Shown here: piece after piece, positions 24,780-33,519 of the stretch | Numbering within the stretch: the first letter of the stretch is position 1 | Layout of the letters: every line of letters starts with the position of its first letter | DNA from: Bianquea renquensis | GTDB taxonomy: Bacteria; Bacillota; Clostridia; Lachnospirales; Bianqueaceae | DNA: 64,000 nt | Direction of reading: 5' to 3' | Assembly: GCF_014384895.1 (NCBI RefSeq) | Contig: NZ_JACRSQ010000014.1 | Coordinates: forward strand, 1 to 64,000 | Notes under the pieces: model-generated | Databases searched by the model: none | Told to the model about the DNA's origin: nothing | What the model saw: the letters and a program-made list of their open reading frames with translations, nothing else | Made by a program: the position numbers and the translations under genes

Positions 24780-26690
24780 GTGTTTGATATCAAGGAGGAA
24801 CTAAAAAAACTGCCAGAACAGCCAGGCGTCTATATTATGAAGGAGGGCGACACGATTCTGTACGTGGGAAAAGCGGTCAATTTGAAGAATCGTGTCCGTC
24901 AGTATTTCCAGAGTCCGAAAAATAAGACAGCCAAGATTCTGCGCATGATCAGCCGCATCGAATATTTTGAATATATCGTGACGGATACGGAGATGGAAGC
25001 GCTGATCCTGGAAAACAACCTGATCAAGGAACACCGTCCACCGTACAATACCCTGTTAAAGGATGACAAGCAGTATCCCTATATCAAGGCGACAGTCTAT
25101 GAGGCATTTCCCCGCATCTTTATCACCCGTAAGGTGGCAAAGGATAAAGCCCGCTATTTTGGCCCATACACCAGCATGTTTGCCGTGCGCCAGACTTTGG
25201 ATCTGATGCAGCAGATCTGGCCCCTGCGCCATTGCAATCGCGCGCTGCCCAAAGATATTGGAAAGGAACGCCCCTGCCTCAATTACCACATCGGCCGCTG
25301 CATCGGTCCCTGTACCGGCAAGGTTACTCAGGAGGAATATCATGCGATCTTGGAAAAAGCCATGGATTTTCTGAGCGGGCATCATCAGGAGGTTATCCAG
25401 GACTTAAAAGCGAAAATGATGGACGCATCGGAGGCGTTAGATTTTGAGCGGGCCGCAAGGCTGCGCGATCAGATCAAAAGCGTCGAGTTTCTCTCCCAGC
25501 GCCAGAAAATCGATGACGCCGGCTCCGATGAGAACCGGGACGTGATCGCCTATGCCACAGCTGGCGATGATGTGATCGTCCAATCATTTTTCATACGAAA
25601 TGGCCGTCTGATCGGGCAAGAACATTTCTTTATGGACGGCGCTGAAAATCAGGAGGCGGGGGAAATTCTGGCCGCCTTTATCCAACAATTTTACGCTGGA
25701 ACCCCCTATATTCCCAAGGAGCTTGTGGTCATGGCGGCCCCCGATAACTCCCCTATTCTGGAGGAATGGCTGACCTCGCGGAAGGGGCAAAAAGTCCATA
25801 TCACCGTTCCCCTTCGAGGTGAAAAGGCCAAGCTTATAGGATTGGCGAGGCAGAATGCCCAGCTCTATCTCTCCCGCTTTGGAGAAAAGATGAAGCAGGA
25901 AGAGAAAAAAACGCGGGGGGCTGTGCGGCAGCTCGAACAGATTCTGGGGGCCGACCCTGACGAATCCTACGAGCGAATTGAAGCCTACGATATCTCCAAT
26001 ACCTTTGGCTTCCAGTCCGTTGGCTCCATGGTGGTTTTTGAGGGCGGAAAACCCAAAAATCCGGACTATCGAAAATTTCGGATTCAGACTGTACAGGGGG
26101 CCAACGACTACGCCAGCATGGCAGAAATGCTTCGCCGCCGTTTTCGGCACGCGTTCTCCGAAATTCGGGAGCTGGATGAGAAGGATGTGGATCTCTCTCT
26201 CGGCCGGTTTACCCGTCTTCCGGATCTGATTCTCATGGATGGGGGGCGTGGTCAGGTTCATGTGGCGCAATCCGTTTTATCGGAGTTTAACCTGGACATC
26301 CCCGTTGCCGGCATGGTAAAGGATGACCGGCATCGGACGCGGGCGCTGTACTACCAAGATCGGGAGCTTACCGTGGATCCCCACTCCGATGCCTTTCACC
26401 TGATCACGCGAATCCAGGATGAGGCCCACCGCTTCGCGATCACCTACCATAAAAAATTGCGCTGGGATTCCCAGATCCAATCCCTGCTGGATCAAATTCC
26501 AGGAATCGGCCCGAAGCGAAGAGCGTCCCTCCTTCAAACCTTTGGCTCTGTAGAAAAAATACGCAGTCTCTCCTCCGAGGAATTGATGAAGGCGGATGGG
26601 ATCAACCAGAAGGCGGCTGACGCTATCTTTCAGTTTTTTCACCAGCCCTCAGACCCACCAGCTGCCTCTGAAATCCCGGATAATCAATAG
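24780..26690 (+). CDS. uvrC: Excinuclease ABC subunit C
   Basis: This is a 636-residue protein when started at GTG 24780 (FDIKEELKKLPEQPGVYIM), with GGAAGGGG eight bases upstream. An in-frame TTG at 24762 overlaps that ribosome site. Domains: GIY-YIG nuclease (~10-95, PGVYIMKEGDTILYVGKA), UvrB-interacting helix (~200-235, DFERAARLRDQI), RNase H-like endonuclease (~375-540, YDISNTFGFQSVGSMVVF and LILMDGGRGQV) and tandem HhH (~560-620). It makes the dual incisions of nucleotide excision repair. Confidence 0.97.
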   Translation: MFDIKEELKKLPEQPGVYIMKEGDTILYVGKAVNLKNRVRQYFQSPKNKTAKILRMISRIEYFEYIVTDTEMEALILENNLIKEHRPPYNTLLKDDKQYPYIKATVYEAFPRIFITRKVAKDKARYFGPYTSMFAVRQTLDLMQQIWPLRHCNRALPKDIGKERPCLNYHIGRCIGPCTGKVTQEEYHAILEKAMDFLSGHHQEVIQDLKAKMMDASEALDFERAARLRDQIKSVEFLSQRQKIDDAGSDENRDVIAYATAGDDVIVQSFFIRNGRLIGQEHFFMDGAENQEAGEILAAFIQQFYAGTPYIPKELVVMAAPDNSPILEEWLTSRKGQKVHITVPLRGEKAKLIGLARQNAQLYLSRFGEKMKQEEKKTRGAVRQLEQILGADPDESYERIEAYDISNTFGFQSVGSMVVFEGGKPKNPDYRKFRIQTVQGANDYASMAEMLRRRFRHAFSEIRELDEKDVDLSLGRFTRLPDLILMDGGRGQVHVAQSVLSEFNLDIPVAGMVKDDRHRTRALYYQDRELTVDPHSDAFHLITRIQDEAHRFAITYHKKLRWDSQIQSLLDQIPGIGPKRRASLLQTFGSVEKIRSLSSEELMKADGINQKAADAIFQFFHQPSDPPAASEIPDNQ

Positions 26691-26719
26691 TTGCTTTTTT
26701 GCCGTTCCTGTAGTATAGT
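26691..26719 (+). promoter_or_regulatory. Promoter of the parvulin-plsC-GNAT unit
   Basis: TTGCTT (26691-26696) and TATAGT (26714-26719) are separated by 17 bases and begin directly at the uvrC stop. A promoter is plausible, with a weaker -35. Confidence 0.5.
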
Positions 26720-26764
26720 AGAATCAATTGAAAGAATCTTGTACCATTAGAAAGGAAGACGACG

Positions 26765-27514
26765 TTGATTACTGATCCGAATGTTTTAGCCACCGTAGGG
26801 GACCGCCCTATCACACGCCAGATGTTGGAAGAGATGAAGAAAGCCATCCCCCCGAAACAGAAGGCTTCATTTGAGGGGCCGCAGGGCGAGGCGCGAATTC
26901 TCAATGAGCTCATCGCCAGAGAACTTTTGTATTTGGGAGCCAAAGAGGAAAAACTCGATGAGGAGGACGCGTATAAAGCCATGGTCGCCAATGCGGCGGA
27001 AGAAATCCTCAAACAATATGCGCTGGAACAGATTTTACGGGATATCCAAGTTTCTGACAGCGAGGTTGAAGCCTTCTACGATGAAAACCGGAAAAATTTC
27101 ATCACGCAGCCGGAAATCCGGGCTCGGCATATCCTCTGCGACGATGAGGAAACGCTCCGACAGGCTGCGGAGGAGATCAAACAGGGGAAAGATTTTGCCG
27201 AAGCCGCCAGAGAGTACTCCACCTGCCCTTCCAAGGAAAAGGGCGGAGACCTCGGCTTTTTTGGCAAGGGGAAAATGGTCCCCGAGTTTGAAAAAGCCGC
27301 CTTTTCCCTGTCTGTGGGGGAGATGAGTCATCTGGTTAAGACTTCTTTTGGATGGCATCTGATCGAGGTTACCGAGCGCAAGGAGGCGCATATTCAACCC
27401 CTGGACGAAGTCAAAGATCAGATTCGCATGTTTTTGCTGCGCCAGAAACAATCGGACGCGTACAACCGCCACGTACAGGAATTGAGCCAGGATTATCCAG
27501 TGCAACGCTATTAA
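26765..27514 (+). CDS. Cytoplasmic parvulin-type peptidyl-prolyl isomerase
   Basis: This 249-residue protein has no signal peptide. Residues ~5-105 are helical and SurA/PrsA-like. Residues ~115-210 are a full parvulin domain (IRARHILCDDEE, REYSTCPSKEKGGDLGFFGKGKMVPEFEKAAFSL and FGWHLIEVTER, in separate blocks). The start is TTG at 26765 with AAGGAAG six bases upstream. It probably acts as a cytosolic foldase, unlike the lipoprotein homologue at 6220-7302. Confidence 0.9.
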   Translation: MITDPNVLATVGDRPITRQMLEEMKKAIPPKQKASFEGPQGEARILNELIARELLYLGAKEEKLDEEDAYKAMVANAAEEILKQYALEQILRDIQVSDSEVEAFYDENRKNFITQPEIRARHILCDDEETLRQAAEEIKQGKDFAEAAREYSTCPSKEKGGDLGFFGKGKMVPEFEKAAFSLSVGEMSHLVKTSFGWHLIEVTERKEAHIQPLDEVKDQIRMFLLRQKQSDAYNRHVQELSQDYPVQRY

Positions 27515-27537
27515 GACTGTGCAAAGGATGTGATCGT

Positions 27538-28254
27538 ATGTTTCGAACGCTTCGTACTTTATTTTATACCATCGGCGTTCTACTCCGCAACGCGGGCTAC
27601 AGCCGCCGCTGTGCGAAACTTCCGGAAGAAGAGCGCTGGAAGGTTTCCCATGACTTTGTCAAGCGCGCCTCCAAGGGATTGATCAAAGCGACGGGGGCTC
27701 GCGTTATTTACCACGGGCTGGAGAATTTGCCGGACCGGCAGGGAATCCTCTTCGTCAGCAATCACGAAAGTTATTTCGACATCTTGATTCTACTGCAGGT
27801 GATGGAATCTCCCACCGCCTTCGTCGCGAAGAACAGCATCCGAAAGGTCCCCTTTCTGAGCAAATGGCTGGAGAATATCGGCAGTGTCTACATCAACCGC
27901 GATGATCTTCGTCAATCCATGGAGGCCATCATCGCCACGGGCAATCAAATGAAACGCGGGCTGAACATGGCCATCTTTCCGGAGGGAACCCGGAGCAAGA
28001 GCGATACCGCTGGAGAATTTAAAAAAGGCAGTCTGAAGCCCGCCTCCATGGCGAAGGCGCCCATCGTGCCAGTCTTCATCGATGGTTCGCACCGGATTTT
28101 TGAGAGCAATCCCGGCATACGGATTCGCCCGGCGGAAGTCCACGTCTATATGGGAACCCCCATCGATATGGAGGATATGCCCCGCGCTGAGCAGAAAGAA
28201 TTAGCCAACCACATCCGGGACGTGGTGCTCAATCTGAAAGATACGGTGCAGTGA
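27538..28254 (+). CDS. plsC: 1-acylglycerol-3-phosphate O-acyltransferase
   Basis: This 238-residue protein starts at MFRTLRTLFYTIGVLL (27538), with AAAGGATGTGATCGT upstream. A longer open frame would run back into the parvulin gene and lacks a ribosome site. The acyltransferase block I is NHESYFDIL (H-x4-D), block II is GSVYINRDDLR, block III is FPEGTRSKSD and block IV contains IVPVFIDGS. It acylates lysophosphatidic acid to phosphatidic acid at the membrane. Confidence 0.92.
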   Translation: MFRTLRTLFYTIGVLLRNAGYSRRCAKLPEEERWKVSHDFVKRASKGLIKATGARVIYHGLENLPDRQGILFVSNHESYFDILILLQVMESPTAFVAKNSIRKVPFLSKWLENIGSVYINRDDLRQSMEAIIATGNQMKRGLNMAIFPEGTRSKSDTAGEFKKGSLKPASMAKAPIVPVFIDGSHRIFESNPGIRIRPAEVHVYMGTPIDMEDMPRAEQKELANHIRDVVLNLKDTVQ

Positions 28255-28258
28255 CGGC

Positions 28259-28858
28259 GTGGACAAAAGTAAGATTTCGATTCGCATTGCGACGATACAG
28301 GATGCAGAAGCCCTGCTCGCCATTTATGCCCCCTATGTTGAGAATACCGCCATCACGTTTGAGTATACGGTTCCTTCCGTGGAAGAGTTTGCCCGTCGAA
28401 TCCATCGCGTGATGACGCGATATCCCTATCTGATTGCCGAGGCCGAGGGCGAGATACTCGGCTACGCTTATGCCAGCGCCTTTCACAGCCGGGCCGCATA
28501 CGATTGGGCTGTGGAGGTCTCCATTTACGTAAACCGCCATAAGAGACGGATGGGAATCGGCGGAACACTGTATAAGGCATTGGAAATGAGTCTCTCTGCC
28601 CAGAACATTCTGAACCTCAATGCCTGCATTGCGTATCCCGAGGAAGAAGATGAATATCTGACAAAGGATAGCGTGGCTTTCCATCAGCACCTTGGATATC
28701 AAATGGTAGGAGAATTTCATCAGTGCGGTTACAAATTTAACCGATGGTACAACATGGTCTGGATGGAAAAGCATATTGGAGCCCATGTGGAGAACCAATC
28801 GAAGGTCAAAACCTTCGATGAAGTCCGCGACACACTTCAAAGCCAGTACGGAATTTGA
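28259..28858 (+). CDS. GNAT N-acetyltransferase, phosphinothricin-acetyltransferase-like
   Basis: This 199-residue protein starts at a GTG. Residues 5-170 are a GNAT domain with IRIATIQDAEALLAIYAPYV, the acetyl-CoA-binding stretch RHKRRMGIGGTLYKAL and the late FHQHLGYQMVGEFHQCGYKF. This order is typical of the Pat/Bar-like branch, which also includes methionine-sulfone/sulfoximine acetyltransferases. The substrate cannot be read from sequence. It follows plsC by four bases. A small GC-rich hairpin (28907-28920) followed by CCTTTCC may end the transcript. Confidence 0.82.
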   Translation: MDKSKISIRIATIQDAEALLAIYAPYVENTAITFEYTVPSVEEFARRIHRVMTRYPYLIAEAEGEILGYAYASAFHSRAAYDWAVEVSIYVNRHKRRMGIGGTLYKALEMSLSAQNILNLNACIAYPEEEDEYLTKDSVAFHQHLGYQMVGEFHQCGYKFNRWYNMVWMEKHIGAHVENQSKVKTFDEVRDTLQSQYGI

Positions 28859-28935
28859 ATATCGTGCCGCAAACTTTGGAGGAACCTTCGGTTCTTCGGA
28901 TTGAACCGCCTCTCGGCGGCCTTTCCTATAAAGAT

Positions 28936-28985
28936 AAAAGCCGATGTTGTGGCGTTTCCCTTGGGAAACCGCAACACCGGCTTTT
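28936..28985. terminator. Bidirectional terminator between the GNAT gene and gap
   Basis: Long imperfect arms AAAAGCCGATGTTG... and ...CAACACCGGCTTTT close on a CCCTTGGG loop. Both strands end in TTTT. It ends gap on the minus strand and can end the GNAT transcript on the plus strand. Confidence 0.85.
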
Positions 28986-29000
28986 CATTTACGGTCCTTC

Positions 29001-30014
29001 TTATTTGTGGTCAACGGAATACATATGCTTGATCAGCATAAGCACTTTATTGGAATACCCCCACTCGTTGTCATACCAGGAAACCAGCTTGACAAAGGAA
29101 TCGGTCAGGGCGATACCCGCTTTCGCATCGAAGATGGAAGTTCTGGGATCCGTGATGAAATCGGAGGATACAACGTCATCTTCCGTGTAGCCCAGGATAC
29201 CCGCCATCTCGCCCTCGGAAGCTTCCTTGATCTTTGCGCAGATCTCTTCATAGGTGGCAGGCTTCTCCAGATTGACGGTCAGGTCTACCACCGATACATC
29301 CAGCGTCGGCACGCGGAAGGCCATCCCTGTCAGCTTTCCGTTCAGTTCCGGAATAACCTTGCCCACCGCTTTCGCAGCGCCGGTGGAGGAGGGAATGATG
29401 TTGCCGGATGCAGCACGGCCACCTCTCCAGTCCTTCTTGGAAGGTCCGTCAACGGTCTTCTGCGTCGCGGTGGTGGAGTGAACTGTGGTCATAAGGCCAT
29501 CTTTGATTCCGAAGTTGTCGTTGATGACCTTGGCAAGAGGCGCCAGGCAGTTGGTTGTGCAGGAAGCGTTGGAGACAACGTTCATGCTGGAGTCATATTT
29601 ATCATTGTTGACGCCCATGACGAACATGGGAGCGTCCTTACTGGGAGCGGAGATGACAACCTTCTTCGCGCCGCCTTTGAAGTGAGCGCTCGCCTTGTCG
29701 GTGGTGGTGAATACGCCGGTGGACTCCACAACGTACTCAGCGCCGCATTCGCTCCACGGAATCTCTTCGGGATTCATGCAGGCGTACACATTGACAGCGC
29801 GGCCGTTGACCACAAGCTTTCCATCAACAGCGGATACCTCTCCCTGGAATTGTCCATGGATGCTGTCATACTTCGTCATATACACCATGTAGTCAAGATC
29901 AATGAATGGGTCATTGACGCCGACGATCTCATACGTATCGGGTTGAGCCATGGCGGCACGGAACACTAAACGTCCGATACGGCCAAAGCCATTGATACCA
30001 ATTTTAATAGCCAT
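29001..30014 (-). CDS. gap: Glyceraldehyde-3-phosphate dehydrogenase
   Basis: This 337-residue protein has the NAD-binding INGFGRIGRLVFRAA at the N-terminus, the catalytic Cys in SNASCTTNCLAP (near 155) and WYDNEWGYSNKV at the C-terminus. This is the glycolytic enzyme that oxidises GAP to 1,3-bisphosphoglycerate. Asp (VGVNDPF) rather than a bulky residue in the cofactor region fits NAD use. AGGAGG precedes the ATG. It is monocistronic, with its own promoter and terminator. Confidence 0.98.
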   Translation of the reverse strand: MAIKIGINGFGRIGRLVFRAAMAQPDTYEIVGVNDPFIDLDYMVYMTKYDSIHGQFQGEVSAVDGKLVVNGRAVNVYACMNPEEIPWSECGAEYVVESTGVFTTTDKASAHFKGGAKKVVISAPSKDAPMFVMGVNNDKYDSSMNVVSNASCTTNCLAPLAKVINDNFGIKDGLMTTVHSTTATQKTVDGPSKKDWRGGRAASGNIIPSSTGAAKAVGKVIPELNGKLTGMAFRVPTLDVSVVDLTVNLEKPATYEEICAKIKEASEGEMAGILGYTEDDVVSSDFITDPRTSIFDAKAGIALTDSFVKLVSWYDNEWGYSNKVLMLIKHMYSVDHK

Positions 30015-30051
30015 ATTTATTTAACCTCCTAGATATTCATAATACTCTACT

Positions 30052-30080
30052 ATTTTATACCAAATGCGGTCAGAATACAA
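30052..30080 (-). promoter_or_regulatory. Promoter of gap
   Basis: On the minus strand TTGTAT (30075-30080) and TAAAAT (30052-30057) are separated by 17 bases, about 40 bases upstream of the ATG. Confidence 0.6.
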
Positions 30081-30147
30081 GCCCTGCTGTTAAATTTTTA
30101 GCATTTTCCTGTAAATTTTAGTTACCGGGTTCTGCTCCCATCTTCCT

Positions 30148-31542
30148 CTATTCGTCGTCCTTTGCCCTCTTCTCCTTGCTCCTCTCCGAATCGGAAGTGG
30201 CCTCCTCAGCGGGAGGGTTGAGCTTGCAGACTAAAGTCCATAGAATGCGGCGAGCCTCGATCCGTTCGATTTTCACCTGCAACCCATACAACTCCATGGG
30301 AGGAAAATTCGATCCCTCCTCGGGGATCATTCCCAACTCGTCAAAGATCAAGCCTCCGAACGTGTCATAATCCTCATCGGGCAAGTCGAGGGAGAGGGCC
30401 TCCTCCACATCCCGCAGCGGCGTCGTGCCGCGAATACGCCACGTATTGGCGTCAACTGCAATGATATCGTCCTCTTCCTCCTCGGCGCCGTCCCAGCTGT
30501 CGCCCACGATGCCGATCAGTTCCTCCAGAAGGTCATGGATGGTGACCACTCCGTTGACGCCGCCGTACTCGTCGATGACCACAGCGAAATGGTGCCGGCT
30601 TTTCTGCATATTGCTGAGCAGAGTTCCGATTTTAACGGATTCCGGGACAAAATAGGCAGGCCGCACATACTGCATCATGGCCTCTGTCTTGTCGACCCCC
30701 TGCCGCAGCGCCATGTAAAAGTCTCGAATGGACAGAACCCCCAAGATGTCGTCCACATCCTCACCGCAGACGGGAAGGCGGGAGTGATTGCCGGATTGGA
30801 TCTCCTTCTCCCAGGTCTCTAACGGATCGTCAGCCCAGAGCACCTGTAGATCCGTGCGGTGGGTCATAATATCGGCGGCCGATTTATTGTCCAGCTCAAA
30901 AACATTCTCGATATATTCCCTTTCCTGGGGATCGATGGTCCCTTTCTCGCTTCCGATATCGACCATCATGCGGATCTCTTCCTCCGTGACTTCCTCCTCC
31001 TCCTCCTGAGGGTTGATTCGGCAAAGCCGCAAAACTACATTGGTGGAGTTCGTCAGCAGCCACACGAAGGGGGCGGCGACCTTCGATAAGACATAGATAA
31101 AGTTCGCAACCAACATGGCCAGCGATTCCGCCTTCTTCATTGCAATCCGCTTCGGCACCAATTCTCCGAACACCAGTGTAAAGTAGGACAGAATCAAGGT
31201 TATGATCACAACTGCGATGGAATTCAAGGTTTTCTCTGGTATCGCAACACCCAGGTCTAGGAGCCAGTTCACTAGGTACTTGGAGAAGCCGTCTGCGGCG
31301 AAGGCGCTGCCCAGAAAGCCAGCCAACGTAATCCCAATCTGGATGGTCGATAAAAATTGGGTCGGCTGTTGGACAAGCTTCGCGAGCCGGCGGGCCTTTT
31401 TGTCTCCACTCTCCGCTTTGCGGGCAAGCAGAGCTTCGTTCAAAGAAATAACCGCGATCTCCGTGCTGGCAAATACCGCATTCAGTGCGATAAGCACAAC
31501 CTGTAGTAGTAGTTGCGAGGGGAGGTGATCCAAACATATCAT
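30148..31542 (-). CDS. Hemolysin C/CorC-family membrane protein with CBS pair
   Basis: The protein is about 464 residues long. It has a DUF21/CNNM membrane domain with four hydrophobic segments (~1-190, FASTEIAVISLNEALLARKAE and GELVPKRIAMKKAE), a CBS pair (~215-340, MTHRTDLQVLW and DEYGGVNGVVTIHDLLEELIG) and a C-terminal CorC/HlyC domain (~360-445). Members are linked to Mg2+/Co2+ transport or efflux. 'Hemolysin' is a legacy label. The start is uncertain: ATG 31542 lies directly after AAAGG, while a TTG nine bases later has better spacing. Confidence 0.9.
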   Translation of the reverse strand: MICLDHLPSQLLLQVVLIALNAVFASTEIAVISLNEALLARKAESGDKKARRLAKLVQQPTQFLSTIQIGITLAGFLGSAFAADGFSKYLVNWLLDLGVAIPEKTLNSIAVVIITLILSYFTLVFGELVPKRIAMKKAESLAMLVANFIYVLSKVAAPFVWLLTNSTNVVLRLCRINPQEEEEEVTEEEIRMMVDIGSEKGTIDPQEREYIENVFELDNKSAADIMTHRTDLQVLWADDPLETWEKEIQSGNHSRLPVCGEDVDDILGVLSIRDFYMALRQGVDKTEAMMQYVRPAYFVPESVKIGTLLSNMQKSRHHFAVVIDEYGGVNGVVTIHDLLEELIGIVGDSWDGAEEEEDDIIAVDANTWRIRGTTPLRDVEEALSLDLPDEDYDTFGGLIFDELGMIPEEGSNFPPMELYGLQVKIERIEARRILWTLVCKLNPPAEEATSDSERSKEKRAKDDE

Positions 31543-31600
31543 CCTTTCATTATTCAAGACGTGAGGGCGCTCGATGGCGGCCACAGATTAAGTAGGTTTT

Positions 31601-31629
31601 ATCATACCATACTCAAAATAGAAAAGCAA
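31601..31629 (-). promoter_or_regulatory. Promoter of the CorC-family gene
   Basis: TTGCTT (31624-31629) and TATGAT (31601-31606) on the minus strand are 17 bases apart. Confidence 0.5.
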
Positions 31630-31759
31630 GGCTGAAAAAACGCCGAATCCCGGTAACAAAAAGGATGTATCCCCTTCTGGCGGGCGGCAGAGTGGCAAAC
31701 CTTTTCTTCTGAGGATTTCTCACGCCGGATCTTGAAGCATCTTTTGAGCTCATTCTCCC

Positions 31760-33499
31760 CTACGGAAGCTCCCTCTGGCACGGCAGGGTCAGGGTGACGG
31801 TGGTTCCTTGGCCGGGTTGACTCTCGATGGAAAGACCGTAAGGCTCCCCATAGCGCAAGCGCAGACGCCGTTGGATATTCTGTAAAGCATGTTTTCCATC
31901 CTGATTGCCAGCTATGGCGCTGCGAATCTGTTCTTCGTTCATACCGGTCCCATCATCCTGGATCATAATCAGCAGATGGTCCTCCACGCACCGGGCAGAC
32001 ATCTGGATACTCCCGGCATTGCCGTGAAAGACAGCATTCTCAATAAACGGCTGTATGATCAGCTTCGGCACATAGAGCTCCACGGTCTCGGGGCCGATAT
32101 CCATTCGGATATCCAGCTGGGAGTCAAAACGAAGCCGGCAAATGGCTAAATAGGAATCCAGGATGTGCAATTCATCCTGCAAGCGGATGGTATCAGCCCC
32201 ATGGCTCAGCGATAAGCGGTAAAAATCCGCCAGATTCAACAGCGCATCTCGGATCCAGTAGGCTTCAATGTCGTAGGCCATGGCGGCGATGGCCGATAAC
32301 GCGTTATAGAGAAAGTGCGGATTAATCTGCTCCTGGAGTGACTGCAACTCCATGGCGTAGCGTTCCTTCTCGATTTTCTGATTGTCGCGGATTAGCTGCC
32401 GCACCATCTCCAAAGTCTCCTGTAAAAAGGAAGAGAGAACTCCCACCTCATCATTGCCTGAAATCTCCGTGTTGAGCACTAAATGATCCTTATCCACCTG
32501 TCTTACGGCCTTCGTCAGCTGGACGAGCCGCTTCGTCATAACGCGGGAAGAGAATAGCAGCATGGCGACAGAAAATGCAACGGTGACGAGAATCAGGATC
32601 ATATATAGCCAGAGATACGGCGTGTTTTCCAAAAAACTGTTGTTCTCTACAATGTAGAGGATCTGCCAGTTCATCTTGTCATAGGGCTGACAGTAAACCG
32701 ACTTGTCCTCCCCCCTGACCTTCGCCGCCACAACTCCCGCCCAGTCTGCTTCCGGCTTTGTGCCCTCTGTCCATTGAAGATCAGCGAGAGAAAGCCTTTT
32801 GTCCGGGCCTGCGGAATACAGCATAGCGCCGCCGGCATCCAGAATCATCATCTGCCCTCTCTCCACATCGAGAACGCTCCGGGCACCGTCACACACCACT
32901 GAAAGGCTCTGGGTAAGCCGGGCCACAACCTCCTTCTCCTCTTTCAGCCCAAGCTTCAACACAATGGAGATGCGATATTGCTCGTCCTCCCAGACACAAT
33001 CCCAGATCATCTGATGGCGATTGAAAGCAATCGCCTCCTGATACCACGGTTCGTCCAGCACTGTCTGGCTATCCTGAACGGTTCTCGACTCCCCATAATA
33101 TACGCGAGAATTTTCACTCGGAGTCCAGTAGAGGGTAAGTTCTGGGCGATATTGATAGGGGGAAACGAGGGACGTCACATATTTATCGATGTTGGTGATC
33201 ACCTGATTTGTCTCTGTATAGCTCATCCCGCTCAGATCCGTCTCCAGATATTGGTGCAGCGGTTTTCCCAGATATATGCTCTCCATAAGCTTTTGCAGCG
33301 CCCGCACATCTGAATCAATATTCCGCACCGCATAGCTCATTTGCTGTTCCGTCTTTTTGTGGGTCTCTTTCAAAAGGATTGAGGAATACACATAGGCGGA
33401 AACCGTGATGAGGACTACAATGACCATGAGCAATGTGGCGCCCACAAACACGAGAAATTTATTTTTTGCCTTCAGATTCTCGATCCAGTTTCGTTTCAT
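31760..33499 (-). CDS. YesM-type sensor histidine kinase
   Basis: This 579-residue protein has two membrane helices (~17-38 and ~285-305) bracketing an extracellular sensor domain, then a HAMP segment (~305-360), a His_kinase region with INPHFLYNALSAI (phospho-acceptor His near 393) and an HATPase domain (LIIQPFIENAVFHG, DDGTGM). The layout is that of the LytS/YesM group, which usually pairs with AraC-type response regulators next to sugar transporters. It lies 20 bases downstream of its regulator. The ATG is preceded by GGAGATACT. Confidence 0.93.
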   Translation of the reverse strand: MKRNWIENLKAKNKFLVFVGATLLMVIVVLITVSAYVYSSILLKETHKKTEQQMSYAVRNIDSDVRALQKLMESIYLGKPLHQYLETDLSGMSYTETNQVITNIDKYVTSLVSPYQYRPELTLYWTPSENSRVYYGESRTVQDSQTVLDEPWYQEAIAFNRHQMIWDCVWEDEQYRISIVLKLGLKEEKEVVARLTQSLSVVCDGARSVLDVERGQMMILDAGGAMLYSAGPDKRLSLADLQWTEGTKPEADWAGVVAAKVRGEDKSVYCQPYDKMNWQILYIVENNSFLENTPYLWLYMILILVTVAFSVAMLLFSSRVMTKRLVQLTKAVRQVDKDHLVLNTEISGNDEVGVLSSFLQETLEMVRQLIRDNQKIEKERYAMELQSLQEQINPHFLYNALSAIAAMAYDIEAYWIRDALLNLADFYRLSLSHGADTIRLQDELHILDSYLAICRLRFDSQLDIRMDIGPETVELYVPKLIIQPFIENAVFHGNAGSIQMSARCVEDHLLIMIQDDGTGMNEEQIRSAIAGNQDGKHALQNIQRRLRLRYGEPYGLSIESQPGQGTTVTLTLPCQRELP

Positions 33500-33519
33500 A
33501 GTATCTCCATTCTATCTTG

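Noticed and set aside
28944..29969. 341-residue plus-strand open frame
   Set aside because: Antisense to gap, which matches GAPDH over its full length.
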